Positions 34,281 through 45,840 of a stretch of 64,000 bases of DNA are shown piece by piece; position 1 is the first letter of the stretch, and each line of letters begins with the position of its first letter. Origin of the DNA: Chlorocebus sabaeus (taxonomy: Eukaryota > Chordata > Mammalia > Primates > Cercopithecidae); NCBI RefSeq assembly GCF_047675955.1, contig NC_132912.1:22046500-22110499 (forward strand). The letters run 5' to 3'. Under the pieces are notes generated by a model. That model made no database searches, was not told where the DNA came from, and saw only the letters and a program-made list of their open reading frames with translations. The position numbers and the translations under genes are program-made.

Positions 34281-35580
34281 CACATAATTTTATAGTTGTA
34301 GCTGTTTCTTATGCTTTTGTCTTTTAAATTCTGTATCTGAATTGAGAATGATTTATGCATGATCACTATAGTATTTACAGAATTCTGTATTTGTTTATGC
34401 ATTTACCTTTACCAAAGGCTTTATATTTTCATATACTATCATGTTGCTGATAGCATTCTTTCATTTCAACTTGAAGGGCTGTCTTTTACAATTCTTGTAA
34501 GCCAGGTTTAGTGGTGATAAATTTCCTCAGCTTTTGTTTATTCAGGAAGAATTTTATTTCTCCTTCATTTTTGGAGGACATTTTTGCTAGAGACAGTATT
34601 CTTGGTTGGAAGTTCTTTTTCTTTTAGGTCTTTGAATATGTCAGTCCACTCCCTTCTGGTTTGTAATGTTGCACTGAGAAATCTATGAAAGCTCTCCTTG
34701 TTTGTGACAAATCACTTTTCTTTTGCTGCTTTCAAGATTCTTTGTCTTTAACTTTTTACAGTTTCATTATAATGTGTCTTAGTGTGAGCCTCTTGGGGTT
34801 CATCCTAGTGTTGAGTTTCTTGAATTTGGATGTCCATTTTCTTCTTCAGATTTGGGACATTTTGGGCCATTATTTCTTAAAATCAGCTTTCTACCCGTTC
34901 TCTTTCTCTCTTCTCCTTCTGAGTTGCCCATAATATGTAGATTGGTCTGCTTAACACTTAGGCTTTCTTCAATTTTCCTCATTATTTTTATTTTTATCTC
35001 TCTGACTTAATAATTTCAAATGACCTGTTTTGATGATTCTTTCTTGATTTCCCTTTATGGAATTTTGCAATTTAGTTGTTGGATGCTTCAGCTCCAGAAT
35101 TTCTGTTTGGCACTTTTCTACAGTTTCCATCTCTTTGTTGTTATTCTCAATTTGTCGATCTTACATTTTTCTGATTTTAATTGTCTACGTTCCCTTGTAA
35201 TACATTGAGCTTCCTTAAGATGATTGTTTTCAATTTTTTTGGGTAATTCATGGTTCTATGTTTCTTTAGGGTTGCTTTCTAGAGATTTATTTTGAGCCAT
35301 TGATTGGGCCATGTTTTCCTGATTCTTTTTATGCCTTGTTTGTTTTGTTACCATTTTTGCATTTGAAAAAATAGTCACCTCTCCCAGTATTTATGAACTG
35401 GTTTTATGTGGAAAACACCTTTACCAACCAATCTGGCTAGAGATGCTGAGGGTCTCTTTTAAACCTTTCACGGAGATGCAGCTTCTCTGGGCCAAGTAGC
35501 CACTTCATGCATTCTTTCCAGGTTTCATAGCTGCATTTACTGAGAGACAGGGTGGAGTATGCTTACATCATCTTACCTAG

Positions 35581-36094
35581 AACCAGCAGTCCTCTGATTT
35601 GTATTTGCCCAATATAAATTACAGATTCTTTTATTAAAATGGTATTATAGTTACTCTTAAGATCATTTCCTCTTTTTTCTTGCCTTGCTTTTTTCCTCCT
35701 TCTTTACCTACTCATTATTTACCTAAATCATCTACCCCACTCAAATATGTATGGCTAAGGAAGAAAACACCCAGAATGAAACAGAAAAACTAAAGGTAAC
35801 AACAGTGAGAGTCTTTAACACTCTGATATAAGCAGGCAGTGTAAACTCTAAACCATGTTTCCTATAGTTGGAGCAACTCAAAGATTTCAAAATTCTTTTT
35901 TCATAGGAATGAGCTTCTCATCATTAGAGACTCTAAGTAGAGGCTAAATAACCACCTGGTATAGGTGATTGCAGGGAATTCAAGTCCTAAATAGGAGGTT
36001 GTGCCTGGTAAACTTTAAGGTGCCTCCTAGATCCTCCTAGGACAGAAATTGTATTAAGGATTTTAAAAGAAGTCATGGGTGATAGAAAATCATA
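35581..36094. other. Unassigned stretch
   Basis: No gene or recognised repeat. It separates the long L1M from an ancient LINE fragment. Confidence 0.45.
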
Positions 36095-36480
36095 CTCACC
36101 TCTCAACAAATATTTATTAAGTAGCTACTCTTTGGTTGGGCCCTGGGGATATGCAAGTGAACATGACACATTCCCTCTTTCCAGGAATGTATAGGTATAT
36201 AGAGAGACAGATAAGTAAATAGGCAATTATGAGCCAGTGTGACAAGTGCTACAGTAGGAACAAGCACAAGATGTTATGGAGTCTATTGGAGGGCTTCTAT
36301 ATTTAGGAATCAGGGAAGTCTTCATGGGAGGGGAACTTCTAAACAAAGGGTCTGCTAGGAATCAGGGAAAAGGAGGAGGGAAGAAAGGCTGTTCTAGGAA
36401 GATAAACAACCTGGGCAAGGTTGAGGCAGGAGAGTGTGGTGTATTCTTGGAACTGCAAGTGCTATAGGCAGGTTGAGTAG
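36095..36480 (+). repeat. Ancient LINE fragment
   Basis: 'caacaaatatttattaagta', 'ccctggggatatgcaagtga', 'tgtgacaagtgctacagtag' and 'ggcaaggttgaggcaggaga' belong to the ancient repeat also seen at 21640, 37230 and 62620. It is not coding. 36481-37229 shows no recognised feature. Confidence 0.6.
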
Positions 36481-37597
36481 TATCATCCCTTTCCAGTGGG
36501 CTAAAAGCCACCATTTCATTGTCCCCAATTCTTTGGATATGTGTTTGCATATTTGAGAGCAATGGAATGTTCCTGAAACATCTTCACAGTAGTCTTAAAC
36601 CTTTCACATTTATCTAATTTTTATTTCAGCCTTTATTTGTCCTCTCTACAAATAGCATATGGCTAAGATTTTGTAAATATCAAACTTACACTCTTCTGTT
36701 AGGGAAGTTTAATTCATTAATATGTATTATGTTTCTGTTTTATTCATTCCATCTTATTTAATGTTTATTATTTATCATGGTTTGTTTAAAATAATCTTTT
36801 TTCTCTCTGTGCTTTTGTTAGCATTGACCATGCTTTTAATTTTTAAAATCTTTCTGGTAACTTAAAAGATCTACTATATATTTGTAATTAGTGGGTAGCT
36901 ATTTTTTTCCTTAGAGGCTTTTATCTGAAGTTTTATCCTACTACTTCAAATAGCCATAGTTAAGTCATTATTTCTCCATATATATGGCAGAATAAAATAC
37001 TTGTATCTTTCCCCAGCTAGAAAATTTTATTTCCCACTCCCTTTCCACACTAAGACTTGAGAACATTTTTATTTCCCCAGTCTCTATTACTAGCCTGATC
37101 CCCTTCATCTGACACTCTATGCCAAATAAATGAGGAAATAAAATACCTCCTTGGTTTTGCTAAGAAAATTTATAACATTGGTTTCAGGTCATTATTAAGC
37201 TTTCCTTAGTAGGCAACCTCTTCACTTAAATATTTCATCAACAAATATTTATTAACTACATACTGTATGCCAGTGTCTTTCAGCTGTAGAGATATTGCCA
37301 TATATAAGTATAGTAGAGAAGTTACATAACAAGACAACAAGAAAACAAAATATATTTTAAAAAATAGGTTGATAGGAAGTGTTAGAAAGTGACCAGGCAA
37401 GGCTGTGAGCAGAAGTAGAAGCAGCCATGAGGAGACCAGCAGGAAGAGTATTCAGCCCGAGGGAACTGCATGTATGATGATCATATGGTGTTGGATTGGT
37501 CTTAGAGGTGGGCACAGGCAGTTTTTGAAAGGCCTTGAAGGGCTCAGGTAAGGAATGAGGACTTTTATTTTAAGTGTGATAGGAACTCATTGAACAT

Positions 37598-37904
37598 TGA
37601 TTGATTGATTGATTGATTTTAGACACAGAATCTCATTCTGTCGCCCAGGCTGGAGTGCAGTGGCATAATCATAGCACACTGCAACCTCGAACTCCTGGGC
37701 TCAAGCGATCCTCCTTCCTCAGCTTCCCGAGTGGCTATGGCATGTGCTACCATGCCTAGCCAATTATTTAATTTTTTGTAGAGGTGGAGTCTCACTATGT
37801 TGCCCAGGTTGGTATTGAGGTTTTGAACTCCTGACTTCAAGGGATCCTCCTGCCTTGACTTCCCATAGTACTGGGATTACAGGTGTGGGCCATAGTGCCT
37901 GGAA
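37598..37904 (-). mobile_element. AluJ with (TTGA)n-type tail
   Basis: Antisense dimeric Alu; its tail is a run of four TTGA units instead of pure T. 'ctcgaactcctgggctcaag' and 'tgtagaggtggagtctcact' mark the J type. An extra short piece 'gtattgaggttttgaact' lies in the left arm. Confidence 0.9.
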
Positions 37905-38160
37905 AATAAGTGTTTTTAAAATTGTTGCAGTTATTATTTTAATTAATTAATTTTTTATTATACTTTAAGTTCTCGGTTACATGTGCAGAACTGGGAGGTT
38001 TGCTACATAGGTAAACACATGCCATAGTGGTTTGCTGCACCCATCAACCCGTCACCTACATTAGGGATTTTTCCTAATGCTATCCCTCCTCTATCCCCCC
38101 ACCCCTCGACAGGCCCCAGTGTGTGATGTTCCCCTCACTGTGTCCATGTGTTCTCATTGT

Positions 38161-41100
38161 TCAACTCCCACTTATGAGTGAGAACAAGTGGTGTTTGTTT
38201 TTCTGTTCTCGTGTTAGTTTGCTGAGAATTATGGTTTCCAGCTTCATCTATGTCCCTGCAAAGGACATGAATTCATCCTTTTATATGGCTGCACAGTATT
38301 CCATGGTGTATATGTGCCACATTTTCTTTATCCAGTCTGTCACTGAGGGTCATTGGGTTGGTTCCAAGTCTTTGCTATTGTGAATAGTGCCACAGTAAAC
38401 ATACGTGTGCATGTGTCTTTATAGTAGAATGATTTATAATCCTTTGGGTATATGCCCAGTAATGAAATTGTTGGGTCAAATAGTATTTCTAGTTCTAGAT
38501 CCTTGAGAAATCGCCACACTGTATTCCACAATGGTTGAACTAATTTACACTCCCACCAACAGTGTAAAAGCCTTCCTATCTCTCCACATCCTGTCCAACA
38601 TCTGTTGTTTCCAACTTTTTAATGATCGCCATTCTAACTGGCATGAGATGGTATCTCATTGTGGTTTTGATTTGCATTTCTCTGATGACCAGTGATGATG
38701 AGCCTTTTTTCGTATGTTTGTTGGCTGCATAAATGTCTTCTTTTGAGATTTGTCTGTTTATATCCTTTGCCCACTTTTTGATAGGGTTGTTTTTTTCTTG
38801 TACATTTGTTTCAGTTCTTTGTAGAGTCTGGACATTAGCCCTTTGTCAGATGGATAGATTGCAAAAATTTTCTCCCATTCTGTAGGTTGCCTCTTCACTC
38901 TGATGACAGTTTCTTTTGCCGTGCAGAAGCTCTTTAGTTTAATTAGATCCCATTTGTCAATTTTGGCTTTTGTTGTCATTGCTTTTGGTGTTTTAGACAT
39001 GAAGTCTTTGCCCATGACTATGTCCTGAATGGTATTGCCCAGGTTTTCTTCTAGGATTTTTATGGTTTTAGGTCTTACCTTTAAGTCTTTAATCCATTTT
39101 GAGTTGATTTTTGTATAAGGTGTAAACAAGGGGTCCAGTTTCAGTTGTCTGCATATGGCTAGCCAGTTTTCCCAACACCATTTATTAAATAGGGAATCTT
39201 TTCCCCATTTCTTGTTTGTGTCAGGTTTGTCAAAGATCAGATGGCTGTAGATGTGTAGTGCTATTTGTGAAACCTCTGTTCTGTTTCATTGGTCTATATA
39301 TCTGTTTTGGTACCAATACCATGCTGTTTTGGCTAGTGTAGCCTTGAGGCATAGTTTGAAGTCAGGTCGCATGATGCCTCCAGCTTTGTTCCTTTTGCTT
39401 AGGATTGTCTTGGCTATGCAGGCTCTTTTTTGGTTCCATACGAGGTTTCAAGTAGTTTTTCCAATTCTGTGAAGAAAGTCAATGGTAGCTTGATGGGGGT
39501 GGCATTGAATCTATATATTACTTTGGGCAATATGGCCATTTTCACTATACTGATTCTTCCTATCCATGAGCATGGAAAGTTCCTCCATTTGTTTGTGTCC
39601 TTTCTTATTTCCTTGAGCAGTGGTTTGTAGTTCTCCTTGAAGAGGTCCTTCACATCCCTTGTAAGTTGTATTCCTAGGTATTTTATTCTCTTTGTAGCAA
39701 TTGTGAATGGGAGTCCACTCACGATTTGGCTCTGTTTGTCTGTTATTGGCGTATAGGAATGCTTGTGATTTTTGTGCATTGATTTTTTATCCTGAGACTC
39801 CGCTGAAATTGCTTATCAGCTTAAGGAGATCTGGAGCTGAGACGTTGGGGTTTTCTAAGTATACAATCATGTCATCTGCAAACAGAGACAATTTGACTTC
39901 CTCTTTTCCTCATTGAATACCCTTTATTTCTTTCTCTTGCCTGATTGCCCTGGCCAGGACTTCCAACACTATGTTGAATAGGAGTGGGGAGAGAGGGCAT
40001 TCTTGTCCTGTGCCGGTTTTTAAAGGGAATGCTTCCAGTTTTTGCCCATTCAGTATGATATTGGCTGTGGGTTTGTCATAAATAGCTCTTATTATTTTGA
40101 GATATATTCCATCATTACCTAGTTTATTGAGAGTTTTTAGTATGAAGGGCTGTTGAATTTTGTTGAATGCCTTTTTGCATCTATTGAGATAACCATGTGG
40201 TTTTTGTCATTGGTTCTGTTTATGTGATGGATTACGTTTATTGATTTGCATATGTTGAACCAAGTATGAAGCCGACTTGATCGTGGTGGATATGCTTTTT
40301 GATGTGCTGCTGGATTTGGTTTTCCAGTATTTTATTGAGGATTTTTTGCATCGATGTTCATCAGGGATGTTGGCCTGAATTTTTTGTTTGTTTGTTTGTT
40401 TGTTTGTTTTGGTGTGTCTCTGCCAGGTTTTGGTATCAGGATGATGTTGGCCTCATAAAATGCATTAGGGAGGATTCCCTCTTTTTCTATTGATTGGAAT
40501 CGTTTCAGAAGGAATGGTACCAGCTCCTTTTTGTACCTCTGGTAGAATTCAGCTGTGAATTCATCTGGTCCTGGACTTCTTTTGGTTGGTAGGCTATTGA
40601 TTACTGCCTCAATTTCAGAACTTGTTATCAGTCTATTCAGGGATTTGACTTCTTCCTGGTTTAGACTTGGGAGGGTGTATGCTTCCAGGAACTTACCAAT
40701 TTCTTCAGATTTTCTAATTTATTTGCATAGAGGTGTTTATAGTATTCTCTGACGGTAGTTTGTATTTCTATGGGATCAGGGTGATATCCCCTGTATCATT
40801 TTTTATTGTGTCTATTCGATTCTTCTCACTTTTCTTCTTAATTAGTGTAGCTAGAAGTCTATCTGTTTTGTTGATCTTTTCAAAAAACAAACTCCTGGAT
40901 TCATTGATTTTTTTAAGAGTTTTTTGTTTCACTATCTCCTTCAGTTCTGCTCTGATCTTAGTTATTTCTTGTCTTCTCCTAGTTTTTGAATTTGTTTGCT
41001 CTTGCTTCTCTAGTTCTTTTAATTGTGATGTTAGGGTGTCAATTTTAGATCTTTCCTGCTTTCTCTTATGAGTATTTAGTGCTATAAATTTCCCTGTACA

Positions 41101-41995
41101 TACTGCTTTAAATGTGTCCCAGAGATTCTGGTATGTTGTGTCTTCGTTCTCATTGGTTTCAAAGAACATCTTTATTTCTGCCTTCATTTGGTTATTTACC
41201 TAATATTCATTCAGGAGCAGGTTGTTCAGTTTCCATGTAGTTGTGTGGTTTTGAGTGAGTTTCTTAATCCTGAGTTCTAATTTGATTGCACTGTGGTCTG
41301 AGAGACCGTTTTTATGATTTCCATTCTTACGTATTTGCTGTGGAGTGTTTTACTTCCAATTATGTGATCAATTTTAGAATAAGTGCTGTTTGGTGCTGAG
41401 AAGAATGTATATTCTGTTGATTTGGGGTGGAGAGTTTTGTAGGTTTCTATTAGGTCCACTTGGTGCAGAGCTGAGTTCAAGTCCTGAATAACCTGTTAAT
41501 TTTCTGTCTCATTGATCCATCTAATATTGACAGTGGGATGTTAAAGCCTCCCACTATTATTGTGTGTGAGTCTAAGCCTCTTTGTTGGTCTCTAAGAACT
41601 TGCTTTATGACTTTGGGTGCTCCTGTGTTGGATGCATATGTGTTTAGGATAGTTAGGTCTTCTTGTTGCATTGATCCTTACCGTTATATAATGCTTTTCT
41701 TTGTCTCTTTTGATCTTTTTTGGTTTAAAGTCTGTTTTATAAGAGATTAGGATTGCAACTCCTGCTTTTTGTTTTTTGTTTTTTTGTTTGTTTGTTTTTT
41801 TTTTTTGCTTTCCATTTGCTTCGTAAATATTCCTCCATCCCTTAATTTTGAGCCTATGTGTGTCTCTGCATGTGAGATGGGTCCCTTAATACAGCACACT
41901 GATGGGTCTTGACTCTTTATCCAGTTTGCCAGACTGGCATTTAGCCCATTTACATTTAAGGTTAATATTGTTATGTGTGAATTTGATCCTGTCAT
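38161..41995 (-). pseudogene. L1 ORF2 pseudogene (full span, broken)
   Basis: The span from the start codon complement at 41993-41995 to the stop complement at 38161-38163 is about 3.83 kb, the normal ORF2 length. ORF2 encodes endonuclease, reverse transcriptase and a cysteine-rich end. Only fragments stay open: the endonuclease start (MTGSNSHITILTLNVNGLN, 41747-41995), 'YSKIDHIIGSKTLHSK' at 41277-41480, a 139-codon piece at 40768-41187, a 121-codon piece at 39414-39779 and a 123-codon piece at 38758-39129. Several frameshifts and stops separate them, so the copy is dead. Confidence 0.9.
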
Positions 41996-42061
41996 TATGA
42001 TGCTAGCTGTTTATTTTGCCTGTTAGTCGATGCAGGTTTTTTCATAGCATCAATGGTCTTT

Positions 42062-42930
42062 ACAATTTAGTATGTTTTTGCAGTGGCTGGTACCAGTTGT
42101 TCCTTTCCATGTTTAGTGCTTCCTTCAGGAGCTCTTATAAGGCAGGCTTGGTGGTGACAAAATCTCTCAGCATTTGTTTGTAAAGGATTTTATTTCTCCT
42201 TCTCTTATGAAGTTTCGTTTGGCTGGTTATGAAATTCTGGGTTGAAAATTATTTCCTTTAAGAATTTTGAATATTGGCCCCCACTATCTTCTGGCTTGTA
42301 GGGTTTCTGCTGAGAGATCTGCTGTTAGCCTGATGGGCTTCCCTTTGTGGGTAACCCGACCTTTCTGTCTGGCTGCCCTTAACATTTTTTCCTTCATTTC
42401 AACCTTGGTGAATCTGATGATTATATGTCTTGGAGTTGCTCTTCTTGGGGAGTATCTTTGTGGTATTCTCTGTATTTCCTGAATTCGAATGTTGGCCTGT
42501 CTTGCTAGGTTGGGGAAGTTCCCCTGCATCATATCTTGAAGAGTGTTTTCCTACTTGGTTCCATTCTCCCCGTCACTTTCAGGTACACCGATCAAACGTA
42601 GATTTGGTCTTTCCACATATTCCCATATTTCTTTGAGGCTTTGTTTGTTCCTTTTTATTCTTTTTTCTCTAATGTTGTCTTCTTACTTTATTTCATTAAG
42701 TTGATCTTTAATCTCTGATATCCTTTCTTCTGCTGGATCTATTCGGCTATTGATACTCGTATATGCTTCAATGAAGTTCTCATGCTGTGTTTTTCAGCTC
42801 CATAGGGCCATTTATTTTCTTCTCTAAACTGGTTATTCTAGTTGGCAATTCGTCTAACCTTTTTTCAAGGTTCTTAGCTTCTTTGCATTGGGTTACAACA
42901 TGCTCCTTTAGCTCGGAGGAGTTTGTTATT
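42062..42930 (-). pseudogene. L1 ORF1 pseudogene, 5' truncated
   Basis: ORF1 encodes the L1 RNA-binding chaperone. The conserved RNA-recognition and C-terminal part is readable at 42284-42532 ('ANIRIQEIQRIPQRYSPRRA', then 'RHIIIRFTKVEMKEKMLRAA'). Upstream coiled-coil sequence is present to about 42930 but has stops, and the true start codon is lost through 5' truncation. The inter-ORF spacer lies at about 41996-42061. Confidence 0.8.
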
Positions 42931-43440
42931 AAAGACTTATTAGAAAAGACTTATTATTCACCTATGACTACCTAATTTGGGGGCTTCATAAATTAGGTGG
43001 ATGGTGGTGCTATAAGTGGAGAAGACTAGAGAAGAAGTAGATTTTAGTTGTTTCATTTTCTTGTGTTTCTTTTTTCTGGAGAGAGAAATCGGGAGTTCTT
43101 CTTGGGATATCCAGGTAGAGATGCAAGTCATTAGGAATATGAATGTAGAGTTTGGTGGAGATGTTAGGAGTTGGGATAGAAATTTTGGAAATCATTGGCA
43201 TATATATGGCATTTAAATCCATAGGATTGGAGGAGCTTAGAGAGTTGGTGTGGCGGAAACCAAAAAAGATCTAGTATGCTAGCCCTGTTCCATGCTAACA
43301 AGGAAGGAAGAGACCTTGAAGTCAAGAGTGTGATGTCATGAAATGCAAGAGAAGAAAGCATTTTAAGAAAGGGGGAACTGTCCATGGCCACAGCCGTGTT
43401 GAATCCTACAGATCTCATTTACTCCTTCAATTAATCCTGC

Positions 43441-43637
43441 TTCTTTGATGACAACTGCTTTGCTTATGTGGTAGCATGCCTCCTTCAAGTTATAGCATCC
43501 TCCGAAATGATTAGTGGTTTTTCCTGGCTAATTTATATCCTTAGGTATGTAATTCCTCAGTAGGTAGAGAACTGAGGTATCAGACAATGTTAGAAAGTGG
43601 AGAGGTGCAGTACAAATGGGTAAAAAGAAATAACCAG
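43441..43637 (-). repeat. L1-like 5' fragment, copy A
   Basis: About 155 bp are roughly 80 percent identical, by eye, to 45379-45535. Shared words are 'gtagcatgcc', 'ccttcaagttatagcatcct' and 'gagaactgaggt'. Copy B adjoins antisense L1/HAL1-like ORF1 sequence, so this is probably the 5' part of the same old L1 lineage in antisense. Confidence 0.45.
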
Positions 43638-44004
43638 TGACATCGGTCTGTTCTCACACTGCAATAAATAAATACCCGAGACTGGGTATTTTATAAAGAA
43701 AAGAGGTTTAATTGGCTCATGGTTCCATAGGCTATACAGGAAGGATGGCTGGGAAAACCTCAGGAAATTTACAATCATGGCGGAAGGCGGGGGAAGCATG
43801 ACTGGAGCAGGAGGAAGCGAGAGAAGGTGGAAGTGCTACACCATTGAAACAACCAGATCTCCTGAGAACTCATTCACTTTCATGAGAACAGCAAGGGGAA
43901 AGTCCATCCAATGATCCAATCACCTTTCACCAGGTCCCTCCTCCAACACTGGAGAATCACTTCAACGTGAGATTTGGACGAAGACACAAATTCTAACCAC
44001 ATCA
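43638..44004 (-). mobile_element. MST-type MaLR LTR, antisense
   Basis: Nearly full-length LTR: 'cggtctgttctcacactgc', 'cgagactgggtattttataa', 'caatcatggcggaaggcgg', 'aaccagatctcctgagaact', 'tccctcctccaacactgg'. The candidate 5-bp flanks accag and actgg match at three of five positions. No internal region is retained. Confidence 0.88.
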
Positions 44005-44389
44005 ACTGGCTTTGGTAACAAGAAGGTTAGTAGTGACGTTCACAAGAGAAATTTCAGCAGAGGAATGAGAGAATGGGAGGTGAAGAATAGGAGACAGGAA
44101 CTAAGAGAAGTTCCACTGTAGAATGGAAACAGTAGAAATGGGAATGTCTGAAGAGGGAGGAAGGGGTCAGAGAAGGGTTTTAGACAGGGGATTCTCAACC
44201 ATGCTTGTAATGCTGTCCTTGTAAGAAGGGGAAGAGTGATGATGTGGGAAGGAGAGGGTAAATGTGGTGGAAACATCTGTGAGAAGCATCCCCACCTAAT
44301 GGTTACACTGCAGGTCTCAGACACACAATCACCATTCACTTATATTTAACTAGAGATAGTACAAGATTCAATACCCAGTCTTATTCTTT

Positions 44390-45840
44390 GTACTTTATTA
44401 TTATTTTTTATTATCTTGAGATATTCTTTGATTTCAACTTGTCTGCAGTTGTTCCTTGGGGTGTTTCCTCAGAAAGAGAACATGGTTGTAGATTTTCCTG
44501 AGAGCTCTTTGTGTGTTAAAAATGCCTTTTCTTTTGCCATCACTTGGCTGCGTAAAGGATTCTTGGTTTTGATATTTTCCAGCTTCCAGTGCTGTAGGTG
44601 AGAAGACTGATACTTGTTTAATTCTTTTTCCCTTATAAAGTCCCATTCTCTCCGACTGAAAGCTTGTAAGACTTTGTCCCTGGAATATAGAAGTTTCACC
44701 AAGATATGACTGTCTTTTTTTTGTTGTTCTGGTTCATAACTCAGTGATCGCTATCAATCCCAAGACCCAAGTCTGTCTTTATTCTTTTCCTTCTGGGACT
44801 TCTAAAATTTGTAACCTTTTCTTTGTGACTCATGAATTTGTTCTATGTGATGGAATATGTTCTCCATTCAGTCTACTACAACTCTGACAGCGTGTTCAGC
44901 AGTGACCATTTTGTTTTTCACTTCACTTGTTGACCTTTAAAATGCACAGTCAAGGCCAAGCGTGGTGGCTCACACCTGTAATCCCAGCACTTTGGGAGGC
45001 TGAGGTGGGTGGATCACCTGAGGTCAGAAGTTCGAGGCCAGCCTGACCAACATGGTGAAACCCGTCTCTACTAAAAATACAAAAATTAGCCAGGTATGGT
45101 GGTGCACTCCTGTAATCCCAGCTACTCGGGAGGCCAAGGCAGGAGAATTGCTTGAAACTGGGAGGCAGAGGTTGCAGTGAACCAAGATTGCGCCACTATA
45201 TTTCACCCTGGGCAACAGAGTGAGACTCTGTCTCAAAAAAAATTAAAAAAAAAAAAAAGCAGTCAAGTTCTGTCCTTTCAGAAAACTTCTTTTGTGCTTT
45301 ACTGTATGTCCTTCAACACTCACTACATTACTATCAAAATTTTCTTTGATTCCTTAAATGAAGTCAGCTTCTTAGGTGCCAACTACTTTGGTTGTCTGGT
45401 AGCATGCCCCCTTCAAGTTATAGCATCCTCCTGAATTATGTGAGTGGTCTTTTTGGCTGATTCGTATCTTTAGGTATAAAGTCCCTCAGTGGGTGGAGAA
45501 CTGAGGTTTATCTGCCAATGCTAGAAGAGAGGGGTCTACCAATGCCAGCTGGTACCCCTCTCCAAAGGCACAATGGGATCTATTGTCTTCACCCCGACTC
45601 ACCACAAGACAAGCCTCTTTCATAGCTTTTGAGTCCTAACTTTGCAAACAGTGATGTTCTCAACCCGTAACTTCTGCCTCGAACTCAATGCTGTCTAGGT
45701 ATTTGGGGGCTCCTCAAGGCTTCAACAATAGTAGGCAGTTGTCTGAGTGGTCTGGGAATCCATACAGAACAGAGTCAGAAATTGAAGCTCAGAAATCCTC
45801 CTTTAATTTGATTTTTAAGGCTGTATCTTTGATATCACTG
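44390..45840 (-). mobile_element. L1M/HAL1-like ORF1 and 5' region, antisense
   Basis: Words such as 'gattcttggttttgatattt', 'cttataaagtcccattctct', 'accaagatatgactgtcttt' and 'ttctgggacttctaaaattt' have the pattern of an antisense old L1 ORF1 coiled-coil region. They continue through copy B of the 155-bp repeat (45379-45535) into GC-richer sequence to about 45840 that could be the 5' UTR. An Alu splits it. No frame is conserved. Confidence 0.5.
44954..45257 (+). mobile_element. AluS
   Basis: Full-length sense Alu with 'ggtgggtggatcacctgagg' and 'gaaacccgtctctactaaaa'. The word 'cagtcaag' occurs directly before it (44946-44953) and directly after its tail (about 45260-45267), a target-site duplication. 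Confidence 0.94.

Larger units (their letters stand above)
30156..35580 (-). mobile_element. Long antisense L1M copy with four later insertions
   Basis: From left to right (3' to 5' of the element) are the 3' UTR ('cacataaaattcatcattgt'), the ORF2 C-terminal part, the reverse transcriptase region, the endonuclease region and ORF1 (about 34480-35250), then 5' sequence to about 35580. Inside it lie an AluJ, an MLT1 LTR, an AluY and a second MLT1 LTR. At about 33060-33085, 'ctgcaaacagagaaatttct' passes directly to 'ttgatgtatcccatagtttt', skipping roughly a kilobase of ORF2. All frames are destroyed. Confidence 0.82.
37937..42930 (-). mobile_element. Five-kilobase 5'-truncated L1PA, antisense
   Basis: The 3' end of the element is at 37937 ('ttattatactttaagttc', the common start of an antisense L1PA). 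It continues colinearly through the 3' UTR, all of ORF2 and most of ORF1, and breaks off in the ORF1 5' half near 42930 ('ctcggaggagtttgttatt'). TTTG expansions lie at 40383-40410 and a T/G-rich tract at 41764-41806. The 5' UTR is absent, so it has no promoter of its own. I could not define a convincing target-site duplication. Confidence 0.92.
37230..44180 (+). repeat. Ancient LINE fragment split by four insertions
   Basis: The old repeat is present at 37230-37597 ('atttattaactacatactgt', 'ggcacaggcagtttttgaaa'), resumes at about 42985-43440 ('taggtggatggtggtgctat', 'tgggatatccaggtagagat', 'catatatatggcatttaaat') and again at 44005-44180 ('tggctttggtaacaagaagg'). Between these lie an AluJ, a 5-kb L1PA, an L1-like piece and an MST LTR. 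Part of the original is missing across the L1PA. 44181-44389 is unassigned. Confidence 0.6.

Noticed and set aside
40383..40410. TTTG microsatellite and other short tandem runs considered as CRISPR-like arrays
   Set aside because: Units are 1-4 bp with no spacers, and the context is a vertebrate genome.
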